The notes: generated by a model not told the origin, from the letters alone. DNA of 64,000 nt from Chionis minor (GCA_013398295.1 VZSF01001203.1:359179-423178); one strand, 5' to 3'. Positions 42,126 to 56,047 are shown, numbered from the stretch's first letter. Numbers and translations are program-made.

Positions 42126-42464
42126 TCAGTGAACGTTACCAAAAGCAAATGCTCTAAATTTGGCAGGCTTCAGCCTATGATCACAAATTTCTGGGTCATC
42201 AGATGGGGAAAACTGTCCAGAAAAGTCAGATTCGTATGTTCTGTAGAAAGTAACCCAGCTGTGGAGCCTGATTTCGGTACTGTTTGAGATTAATGCACTA
42301 AATATGAATGCTTTGTTGTTGGCTACATCCACAGTAACAAAAGGAGATCTAACCTGGCTGCCTTCGTGCAAGCCTTAGAACCAGAATTTCAGGATTATAC
42401 ACTAGCAAATATGATCCATCATTCCCATGGTCTTGAATGGGAGCCAGTAAGTAATATTTATTAG
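42126..42464 (-). pseudogene. Unrecognised coding-like segment, frame-broken
   Basis: The minus strand from a good acceptor (TACTTTTTCAG|CTAAT, exon edge 42464) is open in one frame with peptide such as LLAPIQDHGNDGSYLLVYNP. Near 42365-42375 it runs into stops. The adjacent frame then stays open for 81 codons to TGA at 42126-42128. That stretch includes VRSPFVTVDVANN, NSTEIRLHSWVTFYRTYESD and PSDDPEICDHRLKPAKFRAF. The residue mix is protein-like, with varied composition, mixed polar and aromatic residues and no simple repeat, unlike nearby chance ORFs. I do not recognise the family. It could be the last exon of a minus-strand gene lying to the right, with a frameshift or sequencing error, a processed pseudogene, or coincidence. 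Confidence 0.35.
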
Positions 42465-45400
42465 CTGAAAAAGTAGCAGTACTTCCTCTAGACCTAGATA
42501 GAGATGTCCACATTGCTTTGCAGTGTGTTGTGTGGATTTTCTAACTAGGTCTCCACTAGCTCAGGGATCTCTGCTCTGTGTGCAATTTAGCTATTTCTCG
42601 CCTACACAAGGTGGATTTCTTTTAAAAAATATTACAGTAATATCATTAACTATATTTGAGTGTATCTTGGTGGTGTAAGGGGTCCAGATGCATCCATCCT
42701 TCCTCACCACATCCTCTCCTTATTTATTTTTTCTTTGTCACATGCGTTTGAAACTGGACTCGGAGCTCTCTGGGAACGTGCTGCTGTGTTCAGTAAAGGA
42801 GTAGTGCACTTCTGGATGTTGACAAAGAAGTTATTTCTTCAAGGTTCTGTTTGCTGCGTGGATCTGCTCTCAACTCTCTTTTTGCAGCCTCTAGAAATGG
42901 GGAGCATGCATCCAGTTTTGTCTGGCTTTACTGAAGTAGGCCCTGGAGCCAAAATGTGCCTTGCCTCTAGGCGTTTGGGTATCTGTGATAAGAAGGGATG
43001 CTCATTATTAACTAGCATGAGATGCTTAGACTCCTTTTTTACCTCTGTGTCTATGACCAGACTGAGAAAATGATTGATTTATGCACTAACTTGCTAATTC
43101 TCTGAAGGTTTTCTTGTGTATTGTCTTGAAACTGATTTCTGAAAAATTGCACAATAGGATAATTTGATAAAATAAATTGAGAATTTCCCATTATGAAAGG
43201 CTTGGGAGCTTTATTTCTGTACTAATATCAATACATTCCATTGCAATGGATTACTTTTCTAAATGTGGGGTCCTCAGCACTTTAATAAGGTATTTAATAT
43301 TTCTGATACCAACATTCAAATGTAATCTAAAATTCCATGTTGTCTTTATACAGTACCATTTCTGTGGCCCATCTCATGCAATCAAATTTATGTGTCAAAA
43401 AGGCACATAAATCTCTCCCAGATGTTTTCCTCTGAGTAATTAGTAAAATGAGATGATGAGTTACATAAGTGCCGCGTATTAAAAAAAGTATTTAAACTGT
43501 ATACCCTTTTGATACTAATAGGGAAATAAAAACAAACTAACAAAACACCTCTTCATATAGAATTGGATTTTATTTCCAGAAAAGATTTATTGAGCACTCT
43601 GTTTAGTTTTTAGAAGATCAAGAAGGGACTTCTCTATGGGTTAGAAATACTTGGACAAGAAGAAGAATAACATACTACAGTGTTAACTCAATAAGAAAGA
43701 AAATGTAAGGTTATTGCCAGAACCCTCCAAAAATCCAGTTTCAGTTAATACGTGCCAACTTTTAAGCGTGAGAAGTAATCACTGGAGTATGCAAGTAAAG
43801 TAAACAGGAATATGCCATGTTTTGATGTCTCCAACTTTGCGACCTTGGTTGTGGTGGTGGTGGTTTTTTTGTTTGTGGGGTGGTTGTTTTTTTTCTTCTT
43901 CAATTGATCATTTTCTTTGGGTAAGTACCTAGATTGTGAGGTACTTACCTTTTGGGTAGGTAACCTAGATTGTTCACTGGATGACGTTCCCAGGAGGTAA
44001 GATCAGGTCTATTAATACAGTTCATCTTGATTTTGCTGTGATGCTAACAAGCCTTTTTTGTGTGTGTTATCATAGTCAGCAACTGATTAACAATATCTGT
44101 CTGGCCAAACCAAAGGAAGCCTGAATCAGATTTGTGCCAGGCAAGAGGCTGAGCTGCCTCAAGAAAAGCTCAGGGGGAAGGTACACCAGCGTCTGTAGTT
44201 CTGCTCATTCCTGTTAGTAAGTTCACCACCTTAAAGTGTTTATTAACCTTTTTGAAGTATTAACTAGTTAGTTATCTCAGTTGACACTTTCTTTACAATT
44301 TATAACCTGAGAAGCCTTCACAAGTGATCTATCAAGAAGTGTTTGCAATCACTGAAATTGCTTGTGTAAAACATAAGAGGGCACCAAAGCACTGCTGATG
44401 GTTGGCATACTCAGTGTAGCTATAGACTAGCAAATGTAAAGAGCTGGTAATGTAAAGAGCTGAACATTTAGAGTACGTCAAAAAGATAATGAATTGCTCC
44501 AGACTTTCTTTCTCTTTTCAAAACAGATTGCTTTAAATGTAAGCATGTAATTGTATTAGGGTAATTTTGGCTTATTACTACCGGATGTATGTCCCTCTTT
44601 TATTTATTTCCGTTGTTTTTCCTAGGAAAAAAAACCCTGTAATTCTGTGTCCAGAGACAAATGGGTATGGCGAATTGATTCTTCTATTCCTTATGTCTTT
44701 GATTTCAATGGAAATACTCCTAATATGTTGCTTTGGAAACATAATAATTTATAATAGTATAACTGTAGCAGCATAATTATACCAAAAGAGTAATACCAGT
44801 ATATTTCCCTACAGAGGTGACCCTGAGTGAGCCTAAGCTTACTGGATCTGATTCGCCGGTTTTATTCTACCTCTCCTTGCTTAGCCTTTGTATAAAAACT
44901 TTGCTCTGATTTTGTATTATTTTTTTAATCTACTTTTTGGGGGATTGCATCTGCAAAATTTGTATTTGCCAGCAGTTGCCGTGAAAAATTTGAACGCGGA
45001 CTCTTCTTCAGGTAAATGATTCAAAATATTTGGGTCTTTCAGTGTCCATAAAGCATCAAAGTCATGTTGCATGTATGAAATTTGAAAGTAGGAGCATATT
45101 AATTTATGCACACAGGGTGATTTGTTACTGCATTAAAGCCAAAGTAACACTGATACGAATGAGATTTGAATAGACACCCTTTATCAGAAGATCACTTGTT
45201 TTGAGGCCAAGGAAACCAAATATGATTGTGTAACCGGGTCTGCAAAACAGGTAAGAAACTTTGCCCAGTTCCATCAGGAATTAATCTATTAATTCTGTCT
45301 GAGATATAATGGGATCTCTTACAAAAGGCTTAAGAATCTAACTCTTGAATAACTAAGGTCTATGTATTTTAATCCTTCTTAGTAGTCAGTAAACATTATT

Positions 45401-46319
45401 ATAAAGGGAAGGCTTTATGTTTAGTCTGGATTAGTCTGGATAGTTTGTCTTCAATGTCATGTTTTCTGTTTTCAGCTAGCTTAGGAATCTGTCTAATGTG
45501 AGAGATTTCTTTCCTATCCCCCATGGAGTCATTTCAGATGCGACTGAGTCACCTCTTACTCGCCTCCTTATCTAAACTGTATAGATTGGAAAACTTGCCT
45601 TGTAGTGGAAAACTGGTAAGGCTTTAATTTCAAAATGTTTTCATAGCATTTATTATTAATAACAAACAAATCCAAAAGAATGTTCACTGCGTGACAGGAA
45701 GTCTGGATATTAGAACTGCCAGCGCTAAATCTGTCTGTGTGCTGTACAGGAGTAATACCCTCTCCCCAGGATTTGGTGGGGCTGAGTTTGTTTCTGCTGA
45801 CTCTCAGTACAGTATTGTCTCTGACAGTTGTCAAAGGATTTGGGTGACAAGGTAGTCAAGTTGTAAAGAAACCCTTCTGGAAGAATAGACCAGAATAGAT
45901 ACTGGGGTTTGGGTGGATTTTTTTTTTTTTAACGTGTTGGTGCCGTTAAAGTCCTTATCAAACTTTCCATGCTATTAACATTTTTTGACAGGGTCTTAAT
46001 CGGAAGATCTGGCTGAAATTAAAGTGTCAGTAAATGGCTTGTTAAAACAAACTGACAAGCTGCTAGCAGGTGGTTATTTCATTAAGGCAATTCAGTATTT
46101 TCAGAAGACTTCTGAAATACTAACGTCTGCTTATAACTGCCTTAGTGCCAGAGGAAAGAAAAAGTGGCAAATATCATTTAAAGAAAGAAGAGAAAAAAAA
46201 AAAAAAAGAAACCACAAACCCACACCTGTGTGTGAGGCCTCTGGAGAGATCCAATAGAATTGATGGCTGTACCTTGCCAATTGACATAAAATGTAATGTC
46301 AAAATAGATGTGTTGGATA
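42465..46319. other. Intergenic, no gene recognised
   Basis: AT-rich sequence with chance ORFs. It includes a 10-bp perfect hairpin at 43920-43949 and a GTGG-rich run near 43850. AATAAA hexamers occur at 43171-43176 and 43525-43530. Confidence 0.5.
43920..43949. repeat. Perfect inverted repeat (10-bp arms, 10-nt loop)
   Basis: The arm GGTAAGTACC at 43920-43929 pairs with GGTACTTACC at 43940-43949. The loop start CCTAGATTGT recurs directly at about 43965-43974, so the stretch looks locally duplicated. Confidence 0.7.
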
Positions 46320-47000
46320 CACAACTGTTAAATCTATTACAGGTCTTTGGAAGAATCTCTGAGCATGTACATCAGGATGATCCGGCTAATAAAGTTTGCT
46401 TAAATTTTCAAAAGGCTTTCAACGGCATCTCTTCCCAAGTTTCCACAAAGAAATTTTGTGGAATAAGAAAGAAGAGATAATTATGGATGACTGATTAAAA
46501 TATTATAAAAGAAATGTATTAAAAACTAGTTCTGTGCCACTCAATATATTGATAAATGATCTGGAAATGGACTTGGGAAATTGGGGACAGAATTTACTGA
46601 CAACACCAAGCTACTCAGGCTAGTAAAGACAAAAGCTGCAAAGAGTTGCAGAAGAATATAATGAGATTGAATGGGCAATAAAATGGCAAATGGAATACAA
46701 CACTGATAAATATAAATATAATGACAGCTTTGATATATATTGCCATTTAGGAAGCGATCCCAGGCTCATAAAAGATGGCTCTATGAAAATACAAGCTTCC
46801 GCACTCAGAAAACAAAGAGAATAATGGGAGGTACTGGGAAAGCACCAGATGATCAAACAGAAAGCATTGCAATGTACTTCTGTGAATTCCTGGTGCATGC
46901 TCATTTTGAATATTGCAGGCAATTCTGGCTCTTTTTCCCCTTTCTAATGTCAGGAAGGCTACAGTGGAACTAGAAATACTAGAGAGAAGGGGGAGAAGAG
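46320..47000 (+). mobile_element. Ancient LINE (CR1/L3-like) reverse transcriptase relic
   Basis: Scattered plus-strand matches to the C-terminal half of a CR1-clade RT: ILINDLEMDLGN near 46545, then in another frame FTDNTKLLRLVKT from 46593, where the catalytic F-A-D-D has decayed. VELEILERRGRR lies near 46961. Multiple frame changes show a very old copy. The exact family cannot be set by eye. Confidence 0.55.
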
Positions 47001-50000
47001 TCTGTTAAAAATCCTTGATTGTATCCAGCTGCCATCATCAGCATTTCATCATTTAAGGCATCTGCATGAACATGCCTTTTTGTCTATAGCTTCAGAACTT
47101 GGTGAGGACGTGCAGTCGGCTGGCCTGCAAAGGTGGAGTGGAGAATAAAGATGGGCAGAGACATGTGATGTGATTACCCAGAAGAAGTTAGCTTGAAAGG
47201 AAGGTAAGAGCTTGCAAATGTCCTAAGGTTTTAGTGCTAAAGGTTTTCTTCAAATAGAACATACAGTCATCAGGACAGTTCATTGGTCTTACCGAAAATG
47301 AAATGTTTCCGCAAAGGAGGCCAGAGTTGCTCTTACTTCAGGTTGGTCAGCTTTGATGTTCTCCCCAAGGTGTGTGCCCTGGTGGCCTGTGTCACCTGTT
47401 CTTCATCTCAAAGATGAAAAGCACTATACTTGCTGCGTCAGGTAACAGAATTGCAAAAAATACTACGTTCTTCTGTAACACAGCATCACCCATGGTCTGA
47501 CACAAATGTGAGGTAGCACAAACATAGGCTAATTTTTGTTCAAAGATCAGAGCACTTGAAAAATCTTGGAATTAAAATGAAGGTGCTCTTTCAAATGTTT
47601 CAGTAATTTCCAGCCAAGATGCAGTGCCGATGGTTGTGCTGGTTCATTCTCATGTGCATGGGTGTAGCTGGAACCAGAAGATGACTGTTAGCTCCCACAT
47701 GGGGCCTCCTTCTATGTCCCAGCTGCAATGTCCATAGCAGTGGGTGATTGGTCTGCAAGCAAATACCCATATTTATCTCTACAGGGATGCTGTAAAAGGG
47801 AAAGGAATGAAGATATCATCATATTAGGGGCATGTGCTTCAACATGCATAAATCTCGCTGTGGAAATGTGTATTTAATGAGTTAAGGAGGAGACCTGGAG
47901 GTCAGGGAGAGGAGGGGGGAGTGATTCTACCTAGCATGTTCCACACTAGCTCTGTAATAAGGCTTGCAGCATCTCTCTTCGTGCCCAGTCTAATTTCAGA
48001 GCTTTTAGGAACGAAAACTCTAGAAAAATGTTATAAGAGTGGGAGATTATATGATACCTAAGGGTTACCAAGACGTGCCTCCAGGGCGGTGCCTTAATGG
48101 GGCTTTGTGACAGATGATGCTACCAGATAAAGCCAGGAGGAAGTTTGAATCATCTGTAAGATGGATAACAAGCTGGAGGAATTAAAAATATTTGGGATAG
48201 CTCTTAAGGTGGCATCTTTAAAAATGCTGGCCTGTGTTGTGGGGATGCACGGCCCCGCAGAGAGCTCCTGATTTTCATTTTGCCCAATCGCCTTGTTGTA
48301 AATTCCTCTCTTTCTCACAGACAACCGAGCCGGGAGGAAATGCAGGTCACAGCCAATATTTATTAAACACCTTTTATTAATCAAGCTGCTTCTGTTAATT
48401 AGAGTCAAGCTGTTGTTACTAATAGCAGATAACTACTTTACAGCACCTCCCAGCCCTCAGGCAGGCAGCTGCCCCGCCGGAACATTGTTTGGGAAGCCCA
48501 CCCCAGCTTTCCTGGGAGTGGAGGGTCACCCTGGTTATGAGGAAGCCCCTGAGGAATCCAGTGCTTCTTGCGGTGCCCGTGTACCCTGCGGTCCCTGTGC
48601 GCACAGGGCGGCCACCGCCTCCCTGGATGGCCACTGCTGATGGCAGGCATGGCTGGCCAGCCCTGTCCGCAGCTGTTCTGTGTGGAGCGACCTCCAGAGC
48701 TCACCCAGCTGCAGTTGGCTGCCACACACAGCCCCCAGCACCTACTCATCTTCTCTCTGCCCTGCTGCTTTCTGGCCACTGCTTCTCCATCCCCACGCAG
48801 CTTTGAGGAACGCACAAGCCTTTGTCCCTGCACACAGCTCCCCAGCAGAGGAGGACAGATCTCAAGTTGGGAAACCCCAACAGCACTGGAGTGGCTTATG
48901 TTAAAAAAAGTCTCTTTGCTTCACCGAGCGCAGCAAAGAAAGATGCAGCTTATCTGAAAAGGCAGACTCGCTGGCAACCTTGGAGAGGCCACCTTTAAAG
49001 CAGATCTGGCCACCCTGCTGCCCCAGGAAGGCCGCCAGGTGCTGTGACCCCCCTGCAGCTCTACAGAGCGGTCATGTAAGGTCTGGTGCGTCATGTCGGC
49101 TTCTCCCTGTGCCCTCCCTGTTCCCCACCGACCCCGAGGGCCCTTCTGTCCTGACGGCCGCTCTCTGAGCGCCACCTTCCTTCTCCAACAGAGGAAGCAA
49201 TCACACTGTTGTCATAAAACCCATAACGGTCTGCAGACACAAGCACAGCAACATTTGCAAGGAAAAAATAGTATCTCTTGTTAGCACAGTTGTGGTTGTT
49301 TACAATGGGAGACAAGCTTTTGGGTACGCAAGGCCATCTGTAATTTTTTTTTAAACAACTATCTCACAAGCTATAATAAAGGATATCACCTCCCACAGCA
49401 AATCTCGGCTGGCTTAAGAGAAAAAAGAGTCATACAAGAATTGCAGATTGTATTGCATCTCCTAAACACAAGCATCTCCTAAACACAAGCACACACACAC
49501 ATATATATAGATAAACATATCAGGAGAGGTGCATGTAGCAGATGTGGTGTATATAAGCTAACATTCATATATATGTATGTTATTTTTATTTAATTTTTAT
49601 TGATGTAGTCTGGGTCACAGGAATGCTGGGAGAGCAGAGTGGGAACAAATGCTTCTGTAATGAAACTGCCTAAACCACCCAATATCAGCAGTAGTGCCCT
49701 GCTGTGTTTGCACTGTACATACACACAACAAAGACAGCCCTTGCCCTGGAGGCCATTGCCAAGGAAATGGGCCGGTGTGGAAGAAAAGCAATACATGATT
49801 CAGTAAGACAAATGAGCCAACCTGAAACCTTAGTGCTCTCAAAAGGAGGTTCGCTTTGGAGTGAGGGATCCATTAGATCAGCTGAGGTGTCCCACGAAGT
49901 GCTATTGCACCCACCTAACTCGCTGCTTTCATTCCAGTGTATGAATTTTAACGGATTTTATGACTTCCTCAGTTCTCACTGTTCTGCTTGGGGGAAATTT

Positions 50001-53000
50001 CGTCTGGGATAAGAAGGGAATAATAGCTGCCTGACCCAAAATCTTTATCAGAGAAGAAACATTTGCAGCTTGATCTAAAAATCTCAAACCCCATCATTAT
50101 TTCAAAAGAAAGAAAAAGTGCTTGGCACTATGCAATACATGAGATGAAAGCCTGCGCCTTGCCAAGTCAGCTTGACATAAGCACATTACAGATAATGGAA
50201 ACAGTGGAAAAATTAAGAGATAGGAAATTCTGAGCCCCTTCTAAAAAGTTTTATTCTAAACATACTTGTTAGCCTGTGGAAGGATTTATCTTTCACGGCA
50301 GTGTGGTTAGAGATGAATCAAAGTAAACAAAGCATTCAAAACTTAAGTACACCACAGTGGCATTTAATGAAAGTATGAGTCCCTGAGACAGGCTGGAAAC
50401 GTACCCTTTTTCTTAGACAAAGCTTTATGCAAGCCTAGTCAAATTAAATGTGATTACCAGTGCATACATTTAAAGAGCTAGCACCGGGATAGAGCTATCC
50501 CTGGCATAGCAGTTTCAAATCTGAAGTGCAGATTAGGCTCCAAATCAGGAATGGCAATTAGTTATATTTAAATAAACACTAGCTGGCCGAGTGGCCAGTA
50601 ATCCCACTGCTCATCCCTCGCTAGCCTGTGCCTCCTCAGCAGGAGTGAGTGGCAAAACGGGTACATCCTTTGAAGCATAATAATTAAATGGGCTGAATCC
50701 TGAAGGGCTGGGTGTTCAAAATGCAAATGCTGCTGCTTTTTTAAATTCAGCAGAGAATTTATTAGCCTTTTATATAGATAATCAGGCTCAGTGGGGGAGG
50801 GATGAAGGGCAAAATTGAAGCAACACTGGCAACCCAGAAACTCTGGGACAAATGGGATCGGGTTGTTTCATTCTTGTCATGCGATAAAACTTACATTATC
50901 TGCTGCAGTTGGTTTAATTTGCCTGGTCTTGTAGTTTAAGTGGGTGAAAGCAAACCTGGAGCCTTGTGTTGGTCCTTCACTTTTTCTTTTCCCACTCCAC
51001 AAGGGAAGGGAAGGAAACAACATGGGAAGCTGGCCACTGCTCCTGTACCTGCCGGGAGCACAGCAGGAGCGGAGAGGCTGTAGAGGCTTTTGCTTTGCAG
51101 CAACCCCACTCACCCACGGACCACCCCGAGGGGACAGACAGGGAGAGGGAAGAGCACCCACCCCGGACAACTTCTCCCAGTTCCGTGCAGGTGTCTTACC
51201 TTGGGACCAGTGCTAGACCCTAGCCTCTGGAGTCCCCTTCCTCTTCTTCAACAAGGCTGCTGAAGGAAGCCCCAGGGACTATGGTGAGCTTATGAAAATA
51301 CAAGCTGTGTGATAGGCAAAGCCAATCGTGTCACCAAGCTGAAACTTGCCAACATTTGCTGTTATTAGATAACTAGTTTTGTTGGCTTTTGACCTCTGAA
51401 GTTGAACTATCCAGACTGAAATCACCCATGCAATGGATTTGCTTTATCTTCTGCTGTAATCAGTGACTTCTAAATGTATATTGTTTTCCACTTATTTCGA
51501 AGAATGATAAAACATGGAGAAGCTTTAATGCCTTCCTACTAAATATGGCTTTAAATTCAGCAAAGGGCATGTCCTCTGCATGAGATAATTTCCACTTGTT
51601 ATTCCTGTGGAAAATATGTGGATGTTTGGCAGTGCAGCAAGCCTGGAGATGTCTGAGGAACAGGGAGCTGGAGGAGGAGCATCCAGCAGAGGACATTGAA
51701 TAAGAGAGGAGCCCTGGGGAGAAAATAAATTGGCGGTCATGTTATTAAAGATTGTAGCCATGATGCATGCGGGGAAAGGACAGATTTAGGGTAACACAGC
51801 ATTAATTCTGACACTTCCTAGGCTTTTGCCTGCTTGAGTTAGTAGACTTAATAAGGTTTTTAATGTGCGTATGTGCATGTAAAGTAATGTTTTTTGACAA
51901 TGCCCCTTTAACCTGGGAATCCTGTTCACAATTCACAATACCTCGGCACACAATATCACTCAATGAAAATAACTGTTGTGCAAAGTGAATCCTAAGACAT
52001 AGCTGACAAGCACACAAAATTACAATGCCAAGTGGGCTTTTGGTGTTACTGAGAAAGAAAATAATCCTTGTCACCAGAGATGGGTTGCGTCTTTGGATCG
52101 TATTCTCTCTTTACAGTTTGTCTTATTGCTACGTCTGATGGTGTTTCCAGTGTATGTGCTTAAGTGGAAGGGAGAAAACTCTTCACTGGAAGCCTCAAGA
52201 ACCTACAGTAAAAACTTTCTTCCTGGTTTGTCAGTTACTTGTTTTTGTTACTTCTGTAATCAGCTCTATCTTTTCCTCCTTGGCTTTACATTTTCTTTTT
52301 CTTACCTTGCCTGTACACAGATACACATACAGAACAGCATCCCCTCTCACAGTGTCAGATTCAAAAAATATCTTCTAATAAAGATGCTTCCAGTCCTTTG
52401 CAAACAGAAATAGTAAGTTGAGTCACAAGAAGAAGTATTAAACAAATTATTTCCTGTACTGAACTACAATAGGTGTTTTCCTCTCTACACCGCTTCTAAT
52501 TACTCACTATTATTCTTACTGCTTATATAGCTTTGATGGGTTTTAATGTGCGTAAGATGTTTCTCCAGAGTATTTTGCTAGACTCTGATGAGCAGAGTTA
52601 TTTTATGGTTGGGCCTTTCGTCTTCTTAGCATCTTATTACTTTATCAGTTAAGATTTTATGAGTAGCCCTATCTTGCTAAAATTTGCAAATCAAATTCCT
52701 TTTAATTTAAAGGAGAATGATTTGATGGTAGTGTCTGCTGGGTTCAGTTAAGATAAATCAAAACACACTCAATGTAGCTGAAATTGTCTTGAAAGCAGCA
52801 AGGCAGTTGCACTGTAAATCGGTGGGGGTGGAGGTGATGAATTATACTGTGAAAGAAAACTGAAAACCAGATGGCACTTGCCAAACACCAACACAGCGCA
52901 ATTATGCATAGTGGAGGCACAACCACACAGCACGTATACAAACCTGTTACCTAGACCCTCACCAGGCTGCTGAGCAGGGTGAAGTCTGAGTTTTGCGAAG

Positions 53001-56000
53001 GTGTCTGGTGACACCGGGGTTTTGCAAGACGAAGGTGAAGCAGCAGCTTGGGCTGAGCGAGCCCAGGGTAGAGAAGAGACAATGGAAGGGTGGTTTGCCA
53101 GGAGTTCCCTGGTACTGATGGCCTTGCCCAGAATTGCTGCATGGTTTGGAGCCCCCACCAGCGCCTGCGGGGCAGGGGGAGCTGCTGGATGCTCCGATAA
53201 TGGAGCGGGGGGTGTGGTGAACTCTGAGTTTGAACATCATGATCTTTCCCACACTCTTTACTACAGCTCAGGCATCACTTTAGTGGCCACGGACAATTTT
53301 AAAACCACAACTTCAGGTATGTTACCAAACTCAGTATAGGAGGAATCCAGACTTCATATAGGAGGAGAAAAAACTTGTAGGAAAGATTAAAACCCTGGCT
53401 GCACTGCAGCCAGGAATAAAATTGTCACTGACAGCTACAGCTGAAACGGTAGTTTCTCCTATGCAAAGACACTACTTTTTTTGTTGTTGCTGACATGACC
53501 CCCCTCACTAGGACCCTGGCAAACACAAGCAGCTACAACCTGGTGACAAGGGATTCGCATCCACATCTTGAGCTGGGTTGGTTCTGCTGCTCCAGAGCTT
53601 CCACAGTTTGCAAGCTGGGGAGCGGGAGCCATTAAGTGAACAGAAGCTTTTTCACGAGTTATTGCTTATTAAATGTTGTTGTACAAATTTCCTTGCAACT
53701 TTAAAGTAGATTTTCCAATCAACAGATGAGTCATTCCCCTAATCCTCTTTGTTTTGCCAACAGACAAGTAGAAAGACCCAGCTGATACACAGCTTGGCAT
53801 ATCGCCATTTTATGATTCAATTTACTATCATAATTGTTTGTTGTTCTGCTTTGTTTCTGTGAAAATGATGGATTATAATAATTATTTTGCATATTGTATT
53901 TCTCTTTTAGTCCTTAGTTCTGGAAAGGTATTCGGACCAGTTTTCCTGCAAGTGAACGATGGTAGGGGCACGCCACTTTTATTTAGAGGTACCTAGCTTA
54001 ATCTTTATTATCAACATCTGGTATTAGCAACACTAAAGACGAAAATCAATTCCCAAGAAAATCTTTCTGGGCACTTTCCCATCAGCTAAAAGGTCATGGC
54101 ACTCTAGAGTTAAAACCTCATCATCTCTACATGACTGTTCTTGCTGGGTTTGTTCCAGTTAAAATATCTTGTGAGATGGTCATATGAGTGCTTTATGATC
54201 GGATGAAGCGATTTATAAAAGGTATGTCCACTTTGGCTGGAATTTTCCACCCTGCAGATGAGATGTAGTAACTGACAGCACTGATGCACGTCTGGTGCAT
54301 AGGAAGGCACAAATCAAAACAGGAGAAGCTAACAGATTGTGTAGGGACACATTTGTAGCTGTTCTGCCATGATGTGGCCCTAAAAGGTGCTCAAGGTGAA
54401 AAAGTTTGGTCTGTTGACATTGCAAAACTGAGCCCTCCAGCTCGGCTCAGTGTTGCATGTCACCACACAGAAAGCCTCTCCCACAGCGAGAGCTTCCAGA
54501 TGAGACTTCTCATCCACCATGTTGTGCAGGCAAAGGCTTAATAGATCTGTCAGCTATTTTTCTTGCAAAACCCTCCTGCCAGAGGAGGCTACGAGCAGGC
54601 ACAGCAGCGTGCCTCTGCCTGTGAGAAGGTGGCTGCTGCCCTGATTTATACCTGTCTGATGATCTCCGTGGGAAAGTAATGTCTGCTCTTTCCTTTGGGC
54701 ACCTGGAGGAGGGTCCGAATTCCGGTATCTCAGGTTGAAAGGCTAGATGGCAAAGGCTATGTCCACACTGTTAAAAATAACAAAACCAACAGAGGGTTTG
54801 GTCCCTCTCCCAGAGTGACACAGACTGTCTCACATCCACACTGCCCTTCTGTAGGACACCCACCCCATCCTCTCCCTGGGTGTCCTTTGGGAGCTGCTGG
54901 TGCCCCTCTGGTGACAGAACTATGATTTGAGGCATGTGTGTGTAAGGGGATGTGTGTGTCTTTTCCTTTTTTTTCTTTTTCTTCATTTAAAATGTCTGAA
55001 ATAACCCAAGGTTTTCTCTGCAGCTCTGAATGCCATAAACCTTCAAGTGGGTGTTTTATTCACATCAGTGTGTGGCATGGGGACATACATCAATGTTGGA
55101 AGTTCAAGTCCACCCATGGTGCTTTCTGGGAGGAGTTGCTGGGAAAAACTCCCCCCAGAAGCATGCCTGGGCTTTGCCTTGGACAAAACTTGTTGGAGTG
55201 GTCAGGCCAGTCCATGAGCAAACAAAAAAATCAGTCCAGTGCTCAGGCTCACTCCCTGCCCATGTTTATTTAGCAGTGCTGGCATACCACAAGTCAGCAC
55301 TTTATTTTAGCCAGAACAGTGTCACCAAATGAGCAGAAAGGGAGTGACACAAATCATATCCAACACTGCACACACTCACTCCCTGCCAGGAAGCAGACAT
55401 TCCCATCAGATGCTATTAGTTTAAGCCAGGGGGGAAAAAAAGAATTTTATATATATATATATCTTGCAGGGAAGGAATCTTAACCTCTCTCAAGTCAAAG
55501 TGCCTCCTGGGACTTCTCCCGGGGAGCTCAGCACATGCCCCACCTCCTACTCAAGGTCCCATCCAAAATAATGGTTTAATCTTATGCAAAACACCCTAAT
55601 TTTTTGGCAGAAAACTTGAAAATGAATACTGCAGCACAGTCATGGAAATTCCTCTCTTTTTAACAGGATTTTCTGCCTGGCTAATAAATAAATTGTCTTT
55701 CAAAGGAAAGCTGCTTCTGACTCTGTTCTCCCACTGGACCCCAGCCCAGCTAAGGCAGAAGGAAACTCCAGAGAAGTTCTGCTCTCCCCAACAATGATCA
55801 ATGCTGTTGACTGAGGTGTAATGGCAATATAATTATTTATTTATTTATTTATTGATGTGCCATCATTAATCTCTGTTGCGTTTCTGCCTGCTGTCTCTCC
55901 CCATTGGTCTAAAAGGAATGTTGCACTTTGGGTTGTTGCTTTTTTCCTCCTGGTGCTTTTGCCATCCACCTCTATTGCTACTGTTGTTGTTATTGTCATC

Positions 56001-56047
56001 TCCTGTCTTCTAGCCCTGGGGACATTTTTCTGCCATCATCATCCTTT
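47001..56047. other. Intergenic region, no gene recognised
   Basis: 9 kb without an exon-like frame. 48420-49180 is moderately GC-rich with overlapping open frames on both strands, which look like composition artefacts. Simple repeats occur at 49486-49508 (CA/TA), 55448-55461 (TA) and 55833-55855 (TTTA). AT-rich blocks such as 53640-53960 carry octamer- and homeodomain-like words and may be regulatory. Confidence 0.45.

Noticed and set aside
42660..43073. 137-codon plus-strand open frame
   Set aside because: Composition is unconvincing and no splice or domain context was found. It is best treated as chance, though it lies near the coding-like remnant.
48413..49175. Overlapping open frames on both strands in a GC-rich patch
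   Set aside because: Open in many frames at once, which points to base composition rather than coding.
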